From Candidatus Omnitrophota bacterium (GTDB taxonomy: Bacteria > Omnitrophota > Gorgyraeia > Gygaellales > Profunditerraquicolaceae), in contig JAKPTF010000042.1 of the NCBI GenBank assembly GCA_029571225.1, forward strand, positions 1 through 49,116: a stretch of 49,116 bases of DNA. Reading direction: 5' to 3'. The position numbers were made by a program, and so were the translations under genes. Below, piece by piece: positions 38,882 to 47,281 of this stretch (the stretch's first letter is position 1; each line of letters starts with the position of its first letter). The notes below the pieces were generated by a model. It saw only the letters and a program-made list of their open reading frames with translations, made no database searches and was not told where the DNA came from.

Positions 38882-39418
38882 TTACGCTGGTTTATTATCC
38901 TTTTTATTCTTTATTTCCACCATGCACCACACAAGCTTGCGAAGATTGCCCTTGAGCACGCCGACAATTCCGAAAATCGGGCTTTTGAGCGCCATCACGG
39001 CCTGGCCTCGCAACTGTTCCCTGGTGGGCAGCTTGGCCATCTTCTCTATATCTTTTATGCCGAGTATTTTATCCTTGAGAAATCCGCCCTCAAGCTTCAG
39101 TTTATCATGATCCTTTGCGAAGCCGTAGAGCACCTTCGACGCGGCAACAGGCTCATCTTTAAAAAAAACAAACCCGCACGGGCCGTCAATAAGCTTCAGC
39201 AGTTCTTCACCGCCTAAATCCTTTACCGCGCGGCGCGCGGTGGTATTCTTTACCACAAACATGTCGGCGTCAACCGCGCGCAAGGCAATGCGCAGGTTCG
39301 ACATGTCGGGCGAAGAAACGCCGGAATATTTTACTATCAGAAAGCTGCCGCTTTGTTTTATGCTTTCCCTGATCCTGTTCTCGGAGACTTCCTTAATAAT
39401 AAGACTGACTTTTTTCAT
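38882..39418 (-). CDS. rplJ: 50S ribosomal protein L10
   Basis: The base of the L7/L12 stalk, 178 residues. The frame is open further upstream, but the family begins at the ATG at 39418 ([19 protein letters not shown]). The RNA-binding N-terminal domain has KNTTARRAV and is followed by the helix that binds L12 dimers. The start is two bases after the rplA stop, so the long leader that lets L10 repress its own operon in E. coli is absent or would have to lie within rplA. Confidence 0.94.
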   Translation of the reverse strand: MKKVSLIIKEVSENRIRESIKQSGSFLIVKYSGVSSPDMSNLRIALRAVDADMFVVKNTTARRAVKDLGGEELLKLIDGPCGFVFFKDEPVAASKVLYGFAKDHDKLKLEGGFLKDKILGIKDIEKMAKLPTREQLRGQAVMALKSPIFGIVGVLKGNLRKLVWCMVEIKNKKDNKPA

Positions 39419-39420
39419 AA

Positions 39421-40101
39421 TCACAACTCGATTTTTAGGCCCGGATTCATCGATGTGGAAGCGTAAAGGCTGCGCACGAATTTCCCCTTTACCGTGCCAG
39501 GCTTGGCTTCGACGATCGCGTTTATGACGCACTGGGCATTATCATACAATTTATCCTGATCGAACGATATTTTCCCTACGGAAAGATGAATCCCGCCTTG
39601 TTTATCCACGCGGTATTCGACCTTGCCGCGCTTCACGTCTTCAATCGCCTTTGCGATATCGTTGGTGACGGTCCCGGTCTTGGGGCTGGGCATGAGGCCG
39701 CGGGGCCCAAGGACCTTACCCAGCCTGCTCAGATCTTTCATCATCTCGGGAGTTGCGATGACGCAGTCAAAATCGAGGAATCCTCCCGCAACCTTATCAA
39801 TGAGCTCCTGGCCTCCCACGATATCTGCGCCGGCGTTCTTGGCGTCGCGCTCGTGCTCGCCGCGGCAGAACACCGCAACGCGCACTTTTTTTCCAGTTCC
39901 GTGGGGCAGGATCACCGTGCCGCGTATCATCTGTTCAGCCTTCTTGGGATCGACATTAAGCGCAAAATGCAGATCCACAGACTGGTCGAACTTGGTCATC
40001 TTCATCGCCTTGAGGAGCGCAATCGCGTCCTTGAGCGAATAGGCCTTGTCCGCGGACAGGTTCTTTGCAGATTCAGCGTATCTCTTGCTTCGCTTTTTCA
40101 T
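39421..40101 (-). CDS. rplA: 50S ribosomal protein L1
   Basis: Forms the mobile L1 stalk that guides deacylated tRNA. The 226 residues include KFDQSVDLHFALNVDPKKAEQMIRGTVILP, the GPRGLMPSPKTGTV signature (about residue 130) and SMNPGLKIEL at the end. It follows rplK by five bases. Confidence 0.97.
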   Translation of the reverse strand: MKKRSKRYAESAKNLSADKAYSLKDAIALLKAMKMTKFDQSVDLHFALNVDPKKAEQMIRGTVILPHGTGKKVRVAVFCRGEHERDAKNAGADIVGGQELIDKVAGGFLDFDCVIATPEMMKDLSRLGKVLGPRGLMPSPKTGTVTNDIAKAIEDVKRGKVEYRVDKQGGIHLSVGKISFDQDKLYDNAQCVINAIVEAKPGTVKGKFVRSLYASTSMNPGLKIEL

Positions 40102-40106
40102 GATCT

Positions 40107-40532
40107 TTAGTCCTCTACCTGTATTCCCATGCTCCGGGCCGTGCCCTTTATGGATTTGACCGCCTGCGCCAGATTCGCGGTGTTAAGGTCCTTTTCTTTC
40201 TGTTTGGCGATCTCCTCAACCTGTTTCATCGTGACCTTCCCTATGACTTCCTTGCCGCTCGATCCCGAAGCCTTGGCAAGATTAGCCGCTCGCTTCAGGA
40301 GGACCGATGTCGGGGGGCTCTTTATAATAAAGGAAAAAGTCCTGTCCTCGTAAACCGATATGACCACGGGCAGGGTCAAACCGTCCCTGTTCTTAGTCTG
40401 GTCATTGAACTGTTTGCAAAACATCATGATGTTTACGCCGTGCTGGCCGAGCGCCGGACCTACCGGAGGCGCTGGGTTAGCCTGGCCTGCTGCGACGTGA
40501 AGCTTAATCTGTGCGGTAATCTTTTTTGCCAT
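40107..40532 (-). CDS. rplK: 50S ribosomal protein L11
   Basis: Shapes the GTPase-associated centre and helps sense starved ribosomes. The 141 residues show [34 protein letters not shown] (in two parts: the proline-rich linker region is typical) and end with RSMGIQVED. The [15 protein letters not shown] stretch is the thiostrepton-site side of the protein. It starts four bases after nusG. Confidence 0.97.
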   Translation of the reverse strand: MAKKITAQIKLHVAAGQANPAPPVGPALGQHGVNIMMFCKQFNDQTKNRDGLTLPVVISVYEDRTFSFIIKSPPTSVLLKRAANLAKASGSSGKEVIGKVTMKQVEEIAKQKEKDLNTANLAQAVKSIKGTARSMGIQVED

Positions 40533-40536
40533 GGAC

Positions 40537-41064
40537 TTATACCTTTTCTACCTGCCAGTATTCGAGTTCAACTGGGGTTGATCTGCCGAAGATTGAAATA
40601 TTGACCTTTACCTTTCCTTTTTCAGGATAAACGTCGTCAACGGTGCCGTTGAAGTTCATGAACGGCCCTTCTTTGACCCTTATGGATTCGCCTTTTTCAA
40701 AAATAACCTTGGGGCTCGGCTTGAGCTTTGTTTCTTCTGTTCTTTTGAGGATATTGTCGACTTCTCCGGGGGGCAATGGGGTGGGTTTTTTTCCTGATCC
40801 GATGAAACCGGTGACTCCGGGTATTGTCTTGACCAGGGAATACGTGTTATCGGCCATTTCCATCTCGACCAGGATGTATCCCGGGAAATAATGGCGTTCG
40901 GAAACGCGTTTCTTGCCGGACCTCACTTCGGAGATCTGCTCCGTAGGGATCACAATCCTGGAGATCGCGTCCTGCAGTCCCTGGGCGGCGATGCGCGTCT
41001 GAAGGATCGTCTTGACCCTGTCCTCAAATCCTGTCTGTGTATGAACGACGTACCAGTTCTTCAT
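40537..41064 (-). CDS. nusG: transcription termination/antitermination factor NusG
   Basis: Couples RNA polymerase to the ribosome or Rho. The 175 residues have the NGN domain ([18 protein letters not shown], then [12 protein letters not shown]) and a C-terminal KOW domain with [21 protein letters not shown]. It lies four bases after secE. NusE (S10) is encoded in the same array. Confidence 0.98.
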   Translation of the reverse strand: MKNWYVVHTQTGFEDRVKTILQTRIAAQGLQDAISRIVIPTEQISEVRSGKKRVSERHYFPGYILVEMEMADNTYSLVKTIPGVTGFIGSGKKPTPLPPGEVDNILKRTEETKLKPSPKVIFEKGESIRVKEGPFMNFNGTVDDVYPEKGKVKVNISIFGRSTPVELEYWQVEKV

Positions 41065-41068
41065 TGAT

Positions 41069-41254
41069 TTACCGGAATATGACTTTTAATACGAACGACA
41101 GAACAAAATCCGTCATTCCTATGAATATCGCCATTAACGCTGTGAATACCAGAACCACCGCGGTAGATCCCATCAATTCCTCGCGTGTGGACCAGGAAAC
41201 CTTTGCCAGCTCACCCCGCACTTCGGTCAGAAACGTATTGATCTTCTTGATCAT
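41069..41254 (-). CDS. secE: protein translocase subunit SecE
   Basis: The clamp around SecY, 61 residues. The frame is open upstream through the tRNA-Trp gene, so the true start is the ATG at 41254, giving MIKKINTFLTEVRGELAKVSW as in short single-helix SecE proteins. One membrane helix covers about residues 29-50. The ribosome binding site is weak. Order tRNA-Trp, secE, nusG is conserved in many bacteria. Confidence 0.93.
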   Translation of the reverse strand: MIKKINTFLTEVRGELAKVSWSTREELMGSTAVVLVFTALMAIFIGMTDFVLSFVLKVIFR

Positions 41255-41289
41255 GACGCACCAAACTCTTTTTTGCCTCTGCAATATAT

Positions 41290-41360
41290 CAGGGGCGGAG
41301 GGACTTGAACCCCCAGGACGGGATTTGGAGTCTCGCCGTTTGCCATTAACGGACGCCCCT
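41290..41360 (-). tRNA. trnW: tRNA-Trp (anticodon CCA)
   Basis: A 71-base cloverleaf. Acceptor AGGGGCG pairs with CGCCCCT, discriminator G; D stem CGTT/AACG; anticodon loop CTCCAAA with CCA; T arm GGGGG-TTCAAGT-CCCTC. The 3' CCA is not encoded. The anticodon stem (CGAGA/TCCCG) has one A-C mismatch in its middle. It lies between rpmG and secE. Confidence 0.93.
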
Positions 41361-41391
41361 AAATCTATACCCACTCCGCCTGTCGAGGCTT

Positions 41392-41541
41392 TTATTTGAT
41401 CTCTTTATGCGCCGTATGCTTCCTGCACGCACGGCAATACTTCCTGGTCTCAAGCTTGTCCGGATGCTTCTTCTTATTCTTCAGCGTCGTATAATTCCGG
41501 TTCTTGCACACGGTACATTCTAACGTAATGATCTCTCGCAT
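41392..41541 (-). CDS. rpmG: 50S ribosomal protein L33, zinc form
   Basis: A 49-residue frame from ATG (41541) to TAA, read directly from the sequence. It starts [19 protein letters not shown] and has zinc ligands Cys9, Cys12, Cys36 and Cys39, the C+ form of L33. It lies between the two tRNA genes, 39 bases after tRNA-Thr and 31 before tRNA-Trp, as in several other phyla. Confidence 0.96.
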   Translation of the reverse strand: MREIITLECTVCKNRNYTTLKNKKKHPDKLETRKYCRACRKHTAHKEIK

Positions 41542-41580
41542 GATTTATTCCGCTCTTGTCCGCCGCCGCACGATAATTTA

Positions 41581-41653
41581 AGCTGAAGACGAGAATTGAA
41601 CTCGTGACCCCGTCCTTACCAAGGACGTGCTCTACCAACTGAGCTACTTCAGC
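41581..41653 (-). tRNA. trnT: tRNA-Thr (anticodon GGT)
   Basis: A 73-base cloverleaf with all stems perfect: acceptor GCTGAAG/CTTCAGC, D stem GCTC/GAGC, anticodon stem CGTCC/GGACG around TTGGTAA with GGT, and T arm ACGAG-TTCAATT-CTCGT. The discriminator is T and no CCA is encoded. It is the first gene of the long array. Confidence 0.96.
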
Positions 41654-41659
41654 AAAGAT

Positions 41660-41690
41660 AAAAAAAAACCACCCAAGAATGTTCTTCTTG
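41660..41690 (-). terminator. small hairpin plus T9 run in the tRNA-Thr leader, possible attenuator
   Basis: On the minus strand CAAGAA (41690-41685), loop of five, TTCTTG (41679-41674), then GGTGG and nine T's (41668-41660). The stem is only six pairs and AT-rich, and the T-run starts five bases late, so it is a weak candidate. It lies between the promoter and tRNA-Thr. It could end transcription coming from the membrane-protein gene or attenuate the array. Confidence 0.35.
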
Positions 41691-41759
41691 TTGATTTTTT
41701 CTCTTAGCCTTTAACTGAATGCACGACGATAGGTTCAGGTAGTTTTGGCAGAGGTTTTA

Positions 41760-41788
41760 AATATACACTAAAATACTATTTTTGTCAA
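41760..41788 (-). promoter_or_regulatory. sigma70-type promoter of the tRNA-Thr/ribosomal array
   Basis: TTGACA (41788-41783), a 17-base AT-rich spacer, TATATT (41765-41760). The discriminator TAAAAC is AT-rich, not the GC-rich type usual at stringently controlled promoters. The -35 box begins three bases after the stop codon of the preceding gene. About 105 bases of leader separate it from tRNA-Thr. Confidence 0.85.
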
Positions 41789-41791
41789 ATA

Positions 41792-44008
41792 CTATTTCAT
41801 ATTTTTTATTAATAATATTAAGGCAGCCGAAACGGCCTTTAGAGCCGCCAGTACGGCAAGGGTCCCGGCAAGGCCTAAAAGCGGCAGAAAAAAAACTCCT
41901 GACAGGACGCTGGCGCAAACACCTCCAGCCAGATCCGCGCTGAACACAACGCCGGGGTCCCCGGGCCGCCCTGTCCTGCCTGCGCGGTACAGATGAGCCG
42001 CAAGAGGAAATTCAACTCCGACAAAAAAACCCGAAATTACAAAAAGCACGCAATACACAGCCGAGGACACATTGACCGAAGAACCGCGCATAACAGCAAA
42101 AAAAACAGCAAGCACGAACGCAACGCAGGCGACCTCGTTAACGGCCAGGGCGTTAAGAGGATCCTTCGCCCTTCGAATGAAATATCCGGCTGCCACGCTT
42201 CCTGCGGCCGCGCCTGACATGAATAAGGCTGTCAAAATGCCGATGAGCTGGTATACATAACCGTATTGAACCTGAACCCTGAAGACCAGCGCCAGGGTCA
42301 TGGACATGCCGAAAAAGCCGGTCGTCAGCATAGCATACAGGACGCCGGTCCTGACACGCCGCCTGCGGCGAAACAATACGACCGCGGCCGCAATGATCCC
42401 GGAAAGCGCAACGCATGCCAGCACCACCCACAGGCGCAGGCCAGACATTCGCTGCAAAAGCGCCATGGCGCGGCCGGAGAACTTCTTGTTCCAGAGGATA
42501 AGCGTATGGTACACCGCGATGGGCCGGTCGTCGCTGTTGATCGACTGCGTGGCGCCTGCGGTCTCCAGCCTGAACCAGTCTATCCACTGCCCTGCGAGCC
42601 TTCTCTTGAAGTAGGCCGGATTCAGGTTCGACGCTCGCACGCCGCGCTTCACGAGCCTTCGGTAGAGGATTTCTGGTTTGACATTGAAATCAGCGGAATG
42701 CGAGGCAAGAACGATGTTAAGATCGCCCGGGATAATGCGCACGCGGCTGAAATGGCGCGAAAGCGCGTTCAGAATCACGAAATTCATATCGCGCAGTTCA
42801 GGGCTGATGTACGCAAGGGATCCGGGAAGGGATAACGCAAGGACGCCGTTGGAACGGAGTCTGTCCGCTGCCAAACGAAAAAATTCGTCGGTAAAAAATC
42901 GGTTGGAGGCCAGGTCACCCGGGGCGGAGGAACCTATATAGATGACGTCGTAAGCACCAACGGCATTACGAAGAAATGACCTGGCGTCGTCATGGATCAC
43001 GTTAAGTCGCCGGTCAGACAATTCCTGGTCGATCAGCCGCGACGGATACTTGCGCAGCATCGCCGCAAGGAGACTGTCCTGCTGACAGTAATCAACGCGG
43101 TCAACCGGCTGCACCTTCAAAATTTCGCCGACCGTGCCACCGAGCCCTGACTCGACCACAAGCACCTCAGCCGGATCCTGGCAGAACACCAGCGGGAAAT
43201 GGGCGAAATCCTGATTCCAAATCACATCAGGCACAGGTGTCGTGACCACCGGAACACCGTTGTAAAAGAAGGTCTTCTGGCCCTGCCTCTGCGTGACCAC
43301 GATATTGCCGTACCATGAATTGCGCTGATCTATGACCTTTCCCTGACGGTATTGCCTTGCAAGCGTATACTGTTCGATCTGAGCGGGATCCAGCATCAGC
43401 AGGAATAAAAAGCAGAACAGCGGCACGGAGTACAACACAGCTTTACGCCACGGGCCCGGCACCATGGCAGCCAGGGGTATGCACGCGGCAACGCTGATAA
43501 GGGACGCTGCCCGGACGATCTGAAAATGAGAAAAGGCCGGTATCAGCCAAAACGTCAGCACAATACCAGCGGCCAGAGTGCCCGCGGTCTCAAGCACGTA
43601 AGCTTGCCACGGTCGCGAGTACGCGCAGGCAGCGCTGAAAAGCCCCCCGTGGCAGAAGGCAGGCACGGCCGTGAGCGCGAAGCTACTGAGGCATATCATC
43701 GCTGTCCCGATTGCCTCTCCCGGAAGGATATCAAACACCGGCTTGAAAAGACGGCTGGCAGCGGCACTTAGGCAAAGGGATACGGCGAACAACACAAGAA
43801 GCCAGATCATGACCGATGCCTTATCCTTCAACTTCCGGAGCGCCGCGGCTATAAGTAAGGCTCCTGCCGCTTCCCACAGCATCCATGAGGCGAGTATCAC
43901 TCCAAGCGTAAGCTCGTTTCCGAGGAACGAAACAAGGAGCTCGCGCAACAGAACCGTCTGCGCGATGATGCCCCCTGCCCCGACGATGAGTATAACGATG
44001 AAGAGCAT
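41792..44008 (-). CDS. multipass membrane protein with embedded spermidine-synthase-like domain
   Basis: 738 residues in three parts: about six hydrophobic segments up to residue 210; a soluble domain at about 225-500; and about seven more membrane segments to the end. The soluble part resembles spermidine-synthase/methyltransferase folds: FYNGVPVVTTPVPD, the glycine-rich VVESGLGGTVGEILK, DDARSFL and FFTDEFFRLAADRL. Two expected catalytic marks are gone: the acidic residue after the second strand is in YCQQD rather than VEID, and the Asp of the usual DxxDP motif is replaced in IYIGSSAPGD. Polyamine synthesis is therefore unlikely. The function is unknown. Similar fused membrane proteins are common in environmental phyla. 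The start is uncertain because no clear ribosome binding site is visible. Confidence 0.75.
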   Translation of the reverse strand: MLFIVILIVGAGGIIAQTVLLRELLVSFLGNELTLGVILASWMLWEAAGALLIAAALRKLKDKASVMIWLLVLFAVSLCLSAAASRLFKPVFDILPGEAIGTAMICLSSFALTAVPAFCHGGLFSAACAYSRPWQAYVLETAGTLAAGIVLTFWLIPAFSHFQIVRAASLISVAACIPLAAMVPGPWRKAVLYSVPLFCFLFLLMLDPAQIEQYTLARQYRQGKVIDQRNSWYGNIVVTQRQGQKTFFYNGVPVVTTPVPDVIWNQDFAHFPLVFCQDPAEVLVVESGLGGTVGEILKVQPVDRVDYCQQDSLLAAMLRKYPSRLIDQELSDRRLNVIHDDARSFLRNAVGAYDVIYIGSSAPGDLASNRFFTDEFFRLAADRLRSNGVLALSLPGSLAYISPELRDMNFVILNALSRHFSRVRIIPGDLNIVLASHSADFNVKPEILYRRLVKRGVRASNLNPAYFKRRLAGQWIDWFRLETAGATQSINSDDRPIAVYHTLILWNKKFSGRAMALLQRMSGLRLWVVLACVALSGIIAAAVVLFRRRRRVRTGVLYAMLTTGFFGMSMTLALVFRVQVQYGYVYQLIGILTALFMSGAAAGSVAAGYFIRRAKDPLNALAVNEVACVAFVLAVFFAVMRGSSVNVSSAVYCVLFVISGFFVGVEFPLAAHLYRAGRTGRPGDPGVVFSADLAGGVCASVLSGVFFLPLLGLAGTLAVLAALKAVSAALILLIKNMK

Positions 44009-44025
44009 AAAGGAAAGAAGTGCAT

Positions 44026-44081
44026 AAAAAGAAAGGGGACGCTCTCCAGGGTTTTAATCCTACGTCCCTGGAAAGCGTCCC
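44026..44081 (-). terminator. intrinsic terminator of the galT-gap unit
   Basis: A long hairpin 12 bases after the gap stop. On the minus strand GGGACGCT, two bases, CCAGGG, a 14-base loop, CCCTGG, two bases, AGCGTCCC (44081 to 44036), followed by a T-rich tail CTTTCTTTTT. The pairing is perfect on both sides of a two-base internal loop. Confidence 0.75.
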
Positions 44082-44092
44082 ATTTCTCTGGT

Positions 44093-45145
44093 TTACAGCC
44101 CTTTTTCGATTATGAAATCGATCAGGTCAACAACGCGATTCGAATATCCCCATTCATTATCGTACCAGGACAAAACCTTTATGAAATCGTCCTGGATGAC
44201 CTTGGTGCTTTTCGCGTCGATGATCGAGCTTAATTTACAATGGTTGAAATCGACCGAGACGACAGGATCTTCCGTGTACCCGAGTATCCCTTTCATCTTT
44301 CCGTCCGCAGCAGCCTTTAGGGCAGCGTTGACGGCTTCGACGGTCGTCTTCTTGCTTAATTGCGCAGACAGGTCAACTACAGATACGTTGCACACGGGAA
44401 CCCTCATGGAAAAACCGTCAAGCTTCCCTTTTAGTTCCGGGATCACAAGCGACAATGCCTTTGCAGCGCCCGTCGACGTCGGTATCATGGAAATGGCTGC
44501 GGCGCGGGAACGGCGTGGATCCGAATGCGCCATATCCTGCACGCGCTGGTCGTTGGTATAAGCGTGGATCGTGGTCATAAGCCCCTTCTCGATGCCGAAT
44601 TCGTCATTGATCACCTTGGCAAGCGGCGCAAGGCAATTCGTAGTGCATGAGGCGTTGGAAATTACATGATGATTCTTGGGGTCATATTTCCTCTCATTGA
44701 CGCCCATGACGATCGTGATGTCTTCGCCTTCAGCGGGAGCAGAGATAATAACCTTTTTTGCACCTCCCCTGGTAATATGGTTCTCAGCCCCCTTGACTTC
44801 CTTGCCTTTCTTGTTGACGCCGTCCTTTTTTATGGTAAAAAGGCCGGTGGATTCAACGACGATATCTACGCCCAGGTCCTTCCAAGGCAGTTCGGTCGGG
44901 TCTTTTTTGGAGAGATTCTTGATGATTTTGCCGTCAACCGAAATCTCTCCGTCCGACACCGCCTTTACGACTCCGGGAAATCTTCCGTGCACCGAATCGT
45001 ACTGAAACAGGTAGGCGTTGGTTTTGGAATCGGTGATGTCGTTCACCGCCACCAGTTCGATGTTCTTGCTCTTCTTTTCAAGGATTGCCCGCGCGACAAG
45101 GCGGCCGATCCTCCCGAATCCGTTGATGCCGACTTTTACTGCCAT
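44093..45145 (-). CDS. gap: glyceraldehyde-3-phosphate dehydrogenase
   Basis: The NAD-dependent glycolytic enzyme. The 350 residues have [11 protein letters not shown] (7-17), an Asp in NDITD for NAD, the active-site [13 protein letters not shown] with catalytic Cys, HAYTNDQ and the C-terminal [15 protein letters not shown]. It is about 12-15 residues longer than common homologues because of an insert after [11 protein letters not shown] (about 108-125), where others go straight into the helix before [11 protein letters not shown]. The start has GGAGG upstream. It is the last gene before the terminator, 33 bases after the second galT. Confidence 0.97.
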   Translation of the reverse strand: MAVKVGINGFGRIGRLVARAILEKKSKNIELVAVNDITDSKTNAYLFQYDSVHGRFPGVVKAVSDGEISVDGKIIKNLSKKDPTELPWKDLGVDIVVESTGLFTIKKDGVNKKGKEVKGAENHITRGGAKKVIISAPAEGEDITIVMGVNERKYDPKNHHVISNASCTTNCLAPLAKVINDEFGIEKGLMTTIHAYTNDQRVQDMAHSDPRRSRAAAISMIPTSTGAAKALSLVIPELKGKLDGFSMRVPVCNVSVVDLSAQLSKKTTVEAVNAALKAAADGKMKGILGYTEDPVVSVDFNHCKLSSIIDAKSTKVIQDDFIKVLSWYDNEWGYSNRVVDLIDFIIEKGL

Positions 45146-45178
45146 GGTTACCTCCGTTTGGTTTGTGTGTTGATACGA

Positions 45179-46180
45179 TTACGCTTCCCGTAAATATTTA
45201 GCGGCGTTCTCGGGCGGGGTAGGGACAAGATAGAAGCCTGTGCCCCATTCGAATCCCGCTACGCGCGTCAGTTTCGGCATGAACTCCAGATGCCAGTGGT
45301 AGCTGTCCATGGAATGCGCGTCCGAATTTATCGGCGACGTGTGAATTATAAAATTGTACGATGTATTGCCGAACACCCTCTTCACCTTTGTGATGATACC
45401 TTTAAGCATCACGGCCAGATCCGGGATCTGCTCGTACGGCGTCTGGCAGAACAGCCCCGTGTGCTTCTTTGGCATGATCCATATCTCGAACGGGAACCGG
45501 GACACGAATGGGCAGAACGCCATGAAATTCTTGTTCTCCATGACAATTCGCTCCCTGTCCTCGGATTCCTGCCTCAAGATGTCGCAGAAGATGCACCGCT
45601 CCCGGTAATCGAAATAATTTCGTGCCCCCTGTATTTCCTCTTTGACGCTTTTGGGCACCATGGGCAGCGCGATGATTTGCGTGTGAGGATGCTCCAGAGA
45701 CGCCCCTGCCCCGGGGCCGTGGTTCTTGAAAATCATGATGTATTTGAATCGTTTATCGCGTTCAAGGTCAAGCGTGCGCTGGCAGTACATATGAAGAATA
45801 TTTGTGACCTCGCTGTCCAGCAGGTCGCACAGATCCTTATGATGGTAGGGGCTTTCGATAATTATCTCGTGCGCCCCGATGCCGTTGGTCATATCGTACA
45901 TTCCCATTGGCCTTCGCTCAATATCCCCTTCTATCTGCAGGGCCGGAAACTTGTTCGGCACGACGCGTACCTGCCATCCGGGCGAATTGGCGGCAGTGTG
46001 GTTATCCCTGATCGCGACTATTTCCGCAGGAGTGCTCGATTCGTTGCCGAAACAGAACGGGCAGGCGCCCTGCCGCCAGTTATGCGGCTCGTCATGCTCG
46101 TAATCCTCAGGCTTGTTCGGGTCGTCGGATGTGACGATCACCCACCTTCCTGCGATCGGGTCCCTTCTCAATTCAGACAT
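45179..46180 (-). CDS. galT: galactose-1-phosphate uridylyltransferase (intact copy)
   Basis: A Leloir-pathway enzyme exchanging galactose-1-phosphate with UDP-glucose. The 333 residues contain zinc-ligand Cys40 and Cys43 in CPFC, NGIGAHEIIIESP, and the active site GASLEHPHTQ with nucleophile His166, then CIFCD and the C-terminal YHWHLEFMPKL. All family residues I know are present. It follows its degenerate paralogue by 12 bases. Related GalT-like enzymes act as nucleotide-sugar phosphorylases, so the exact substrate is not certain. Confidence 0.88.
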   Translation of the reverse strand: MSELRRDPIAGRWVIVTSDDPNKPEDYEHDEPHNWRQGACPFCFGNESSTPAEIVAIRDNHTAANSPGWQVRVVPNKFPALQIEGDIERRPMGMYDMTNGIGAHEIIIESPYHHKDLCDLLDSEVTNILHMYCQRTLDLERDKRFKYIMIFKNHGPGAGASLEHPHTQIIALPMVPKSVKEEIQGARNYFDYRERCIFCDILRQESEDRERIVMENKNFMAFCPFVSRFPFEIWIMPKKHTGLFCQTPYEQIPDLAVMLKGIITKVKRVFGNTSYNFIIHTSPINSDAHSMDSYHWHLEFMPKLTRVAGFEWGTGFYLVPTPPENAAKYLREA

Positions 46181-46192
46181 CGTATCCGCCTT

Positions 46193-47218
46193 TTATGTTG
46201 CGACTTCCTGCAGGTATTTCGCTGCAGCCTCGGGCGTGACCGGGCAGATGTAAAAACCGGTCCCCCATTCGAAGCCCGCGACGCGGGTCAACCTCGGAGT
46301 GATCTCCATGTGCCAGTGATAATCTTCGCCGATAGTGCGCCAGTACCCCGTTTTCTGCCTGCGGAACGGCGCCGTATGGATGATATAATTATACGGCGGG
46401 TCGTTGAGCCCTATCTTAAGCTTCTGCAGCACAGTTTTGAGGATTTTCGCCATCGCTGTTTTCTGCGCGTCGGTTAATTGCACGAAATCGCATGAATGTT
46501 GCCTGGGAAGTATCCAGATCTCAAACGGGAACCTCGCGGCGAACGGCACGATCGCAATGAAGCCGTCGATCTCCACGATCACACGCGTCTTCATCTCCAC
46601 TTCCTGCCTGATCAGGTCGCAGAAGATACAACGCTCGTGGTTATCATAATAATTGCGCGCGCCCACAAGTTCTTCCTTGACCCGTTTGGGATTGACTGGT
46701 GTGGCGATAAGCTGGGACCGAGCGTGCTTAACCCTGCTGCCTCCTGCCGACCAGCCGTAATTCTTAAAAACCAGCACGTACTTGAACCTTCCGTCGCGCT
46801 CGAGGTCCTGGATTCGGGTGATGTAACAGCCTATGACCCTGGCTATCTGATCTTCAGCCAGGTCAGCCATGTTCGCAATATGGCTGTTGGTCTCTATGAC
46901 GATCTCATGCGCCCCTATGCCGTTCATCAGGTCATACAACCCCTTGCCGCGACGGTCCAGGTCGCCTTCGATGCGAAGAAACGGAGCCAGACTGGGCACA
47001 ACGCGCACCTCCCATCCGGGCCCGTTCGGGCTGGAATTCTTGCTGCGTATCGCATAGATCTCTTTTGGGGTGTGGGATTCCATGCCCTCGCAAAACGGGC
47101 ACGGCTTTTCAGCGCCGGGTTCAGGCGCCTGCTGGATGTACTGATCGGGCCTTCTCGCACGTTCGGTCGCGATGATGACCCACCTTCCGACAATTGGATC
47201 CCTGCGTAATTCAGGCAT
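46193..47218 (-). CDS. GalT-family paralogue lacking the catalytic histidine
   Basis: 341 residues, alignable from end to end with the next gene: LRRDPIVGRWVII (4-16), CPFC (40-43), NGIGAHEIVIET, CIFCD and YHWHMEITPRLTRVAGFEWGTGFY. The active-site triplet His-Pro-His is replaced by His165-Ala-Arg167 in SRVKHARSQL, so the uridylyl-accepting histidine is lost. The DNA reads clearly (CAC GCT CGG) and the frame is intact, so this is not a pseudogene by truncation. It may be a regulatory partner of the intact copy or have a new activity. It is first behind the promoter at 47282-47309. Confidence 0.85.
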   Translation of the reverse strand: MPELRRDPIVGRWVIIATERARRPDQYIQQAPEPGAEKPCPFCEGMESHTPKEIYAIRSKNSSPNGPGWEVRVVPSLAPFLRIEGDLDRRGKGLYDLMNGIGAHEIVIETNSHIANMADLAEDQIARVIGCYITRIQDLERDGRFKYVLVFKNYGWSAGGSRVKHARSQLIATPVNPKRVKEELVGARNYYDNHERCIFCDLIRQEVEMKTRVIVEIDGFIAIVPFAARFPFEIWILPRQHSCDFVQLTDAQKTAMAKILKTVLQKLKIGLNDPPYNYIIHTAPFRRQKTGYWRTIGEDYHWHMEITPRLTRVAGFEWGTGFYICPVTPEAAAKYLQEVAT

Positions 47219-47264
47219 AGTATTTGTTTTAACCGATGGAACCCGAGTATGTTACTGAACCCAT

Positions 47265-47278
47265 GGATTTACAAATCC
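47265..47278. promoter_or_regulatory. palindrome at the galT start site (operator candidate)
   Basis: GGATTT-AC-AAATCC is a perfect 6+6 inverted repeat beginning three bases downstream of the -10 box, where a bound repressor would block initiation. In RNA it could instead form only a tight hairpin with a two-base loop, so a protein-binding site is more likely. Confidence 0.45.
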
Positions 47279-47281
47279 CTG

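Noticed and set aside
39419-39532. Upstream extension of rplJ by 38 codons
   Set aside because: The extension overlaps the 3' end of rplA and does not resemble L10. The family start is the ATG at 39418.
41255-41374. Upstream extension of secE by 40 codons
   Set aside because: It would translate through the tRNA-Trp gene. Short SecE proteins begin at the ATG at 41254.
45290-46477. A 395-codon open frame on the plus strand opposite the galT genes, and others such as 32962-34146 and 31138-32229 opposite rpoC
   Set aside because: They lie antisense to genes with clear family membership, have no recognisable motifs and follow from codon bias of the true genes.
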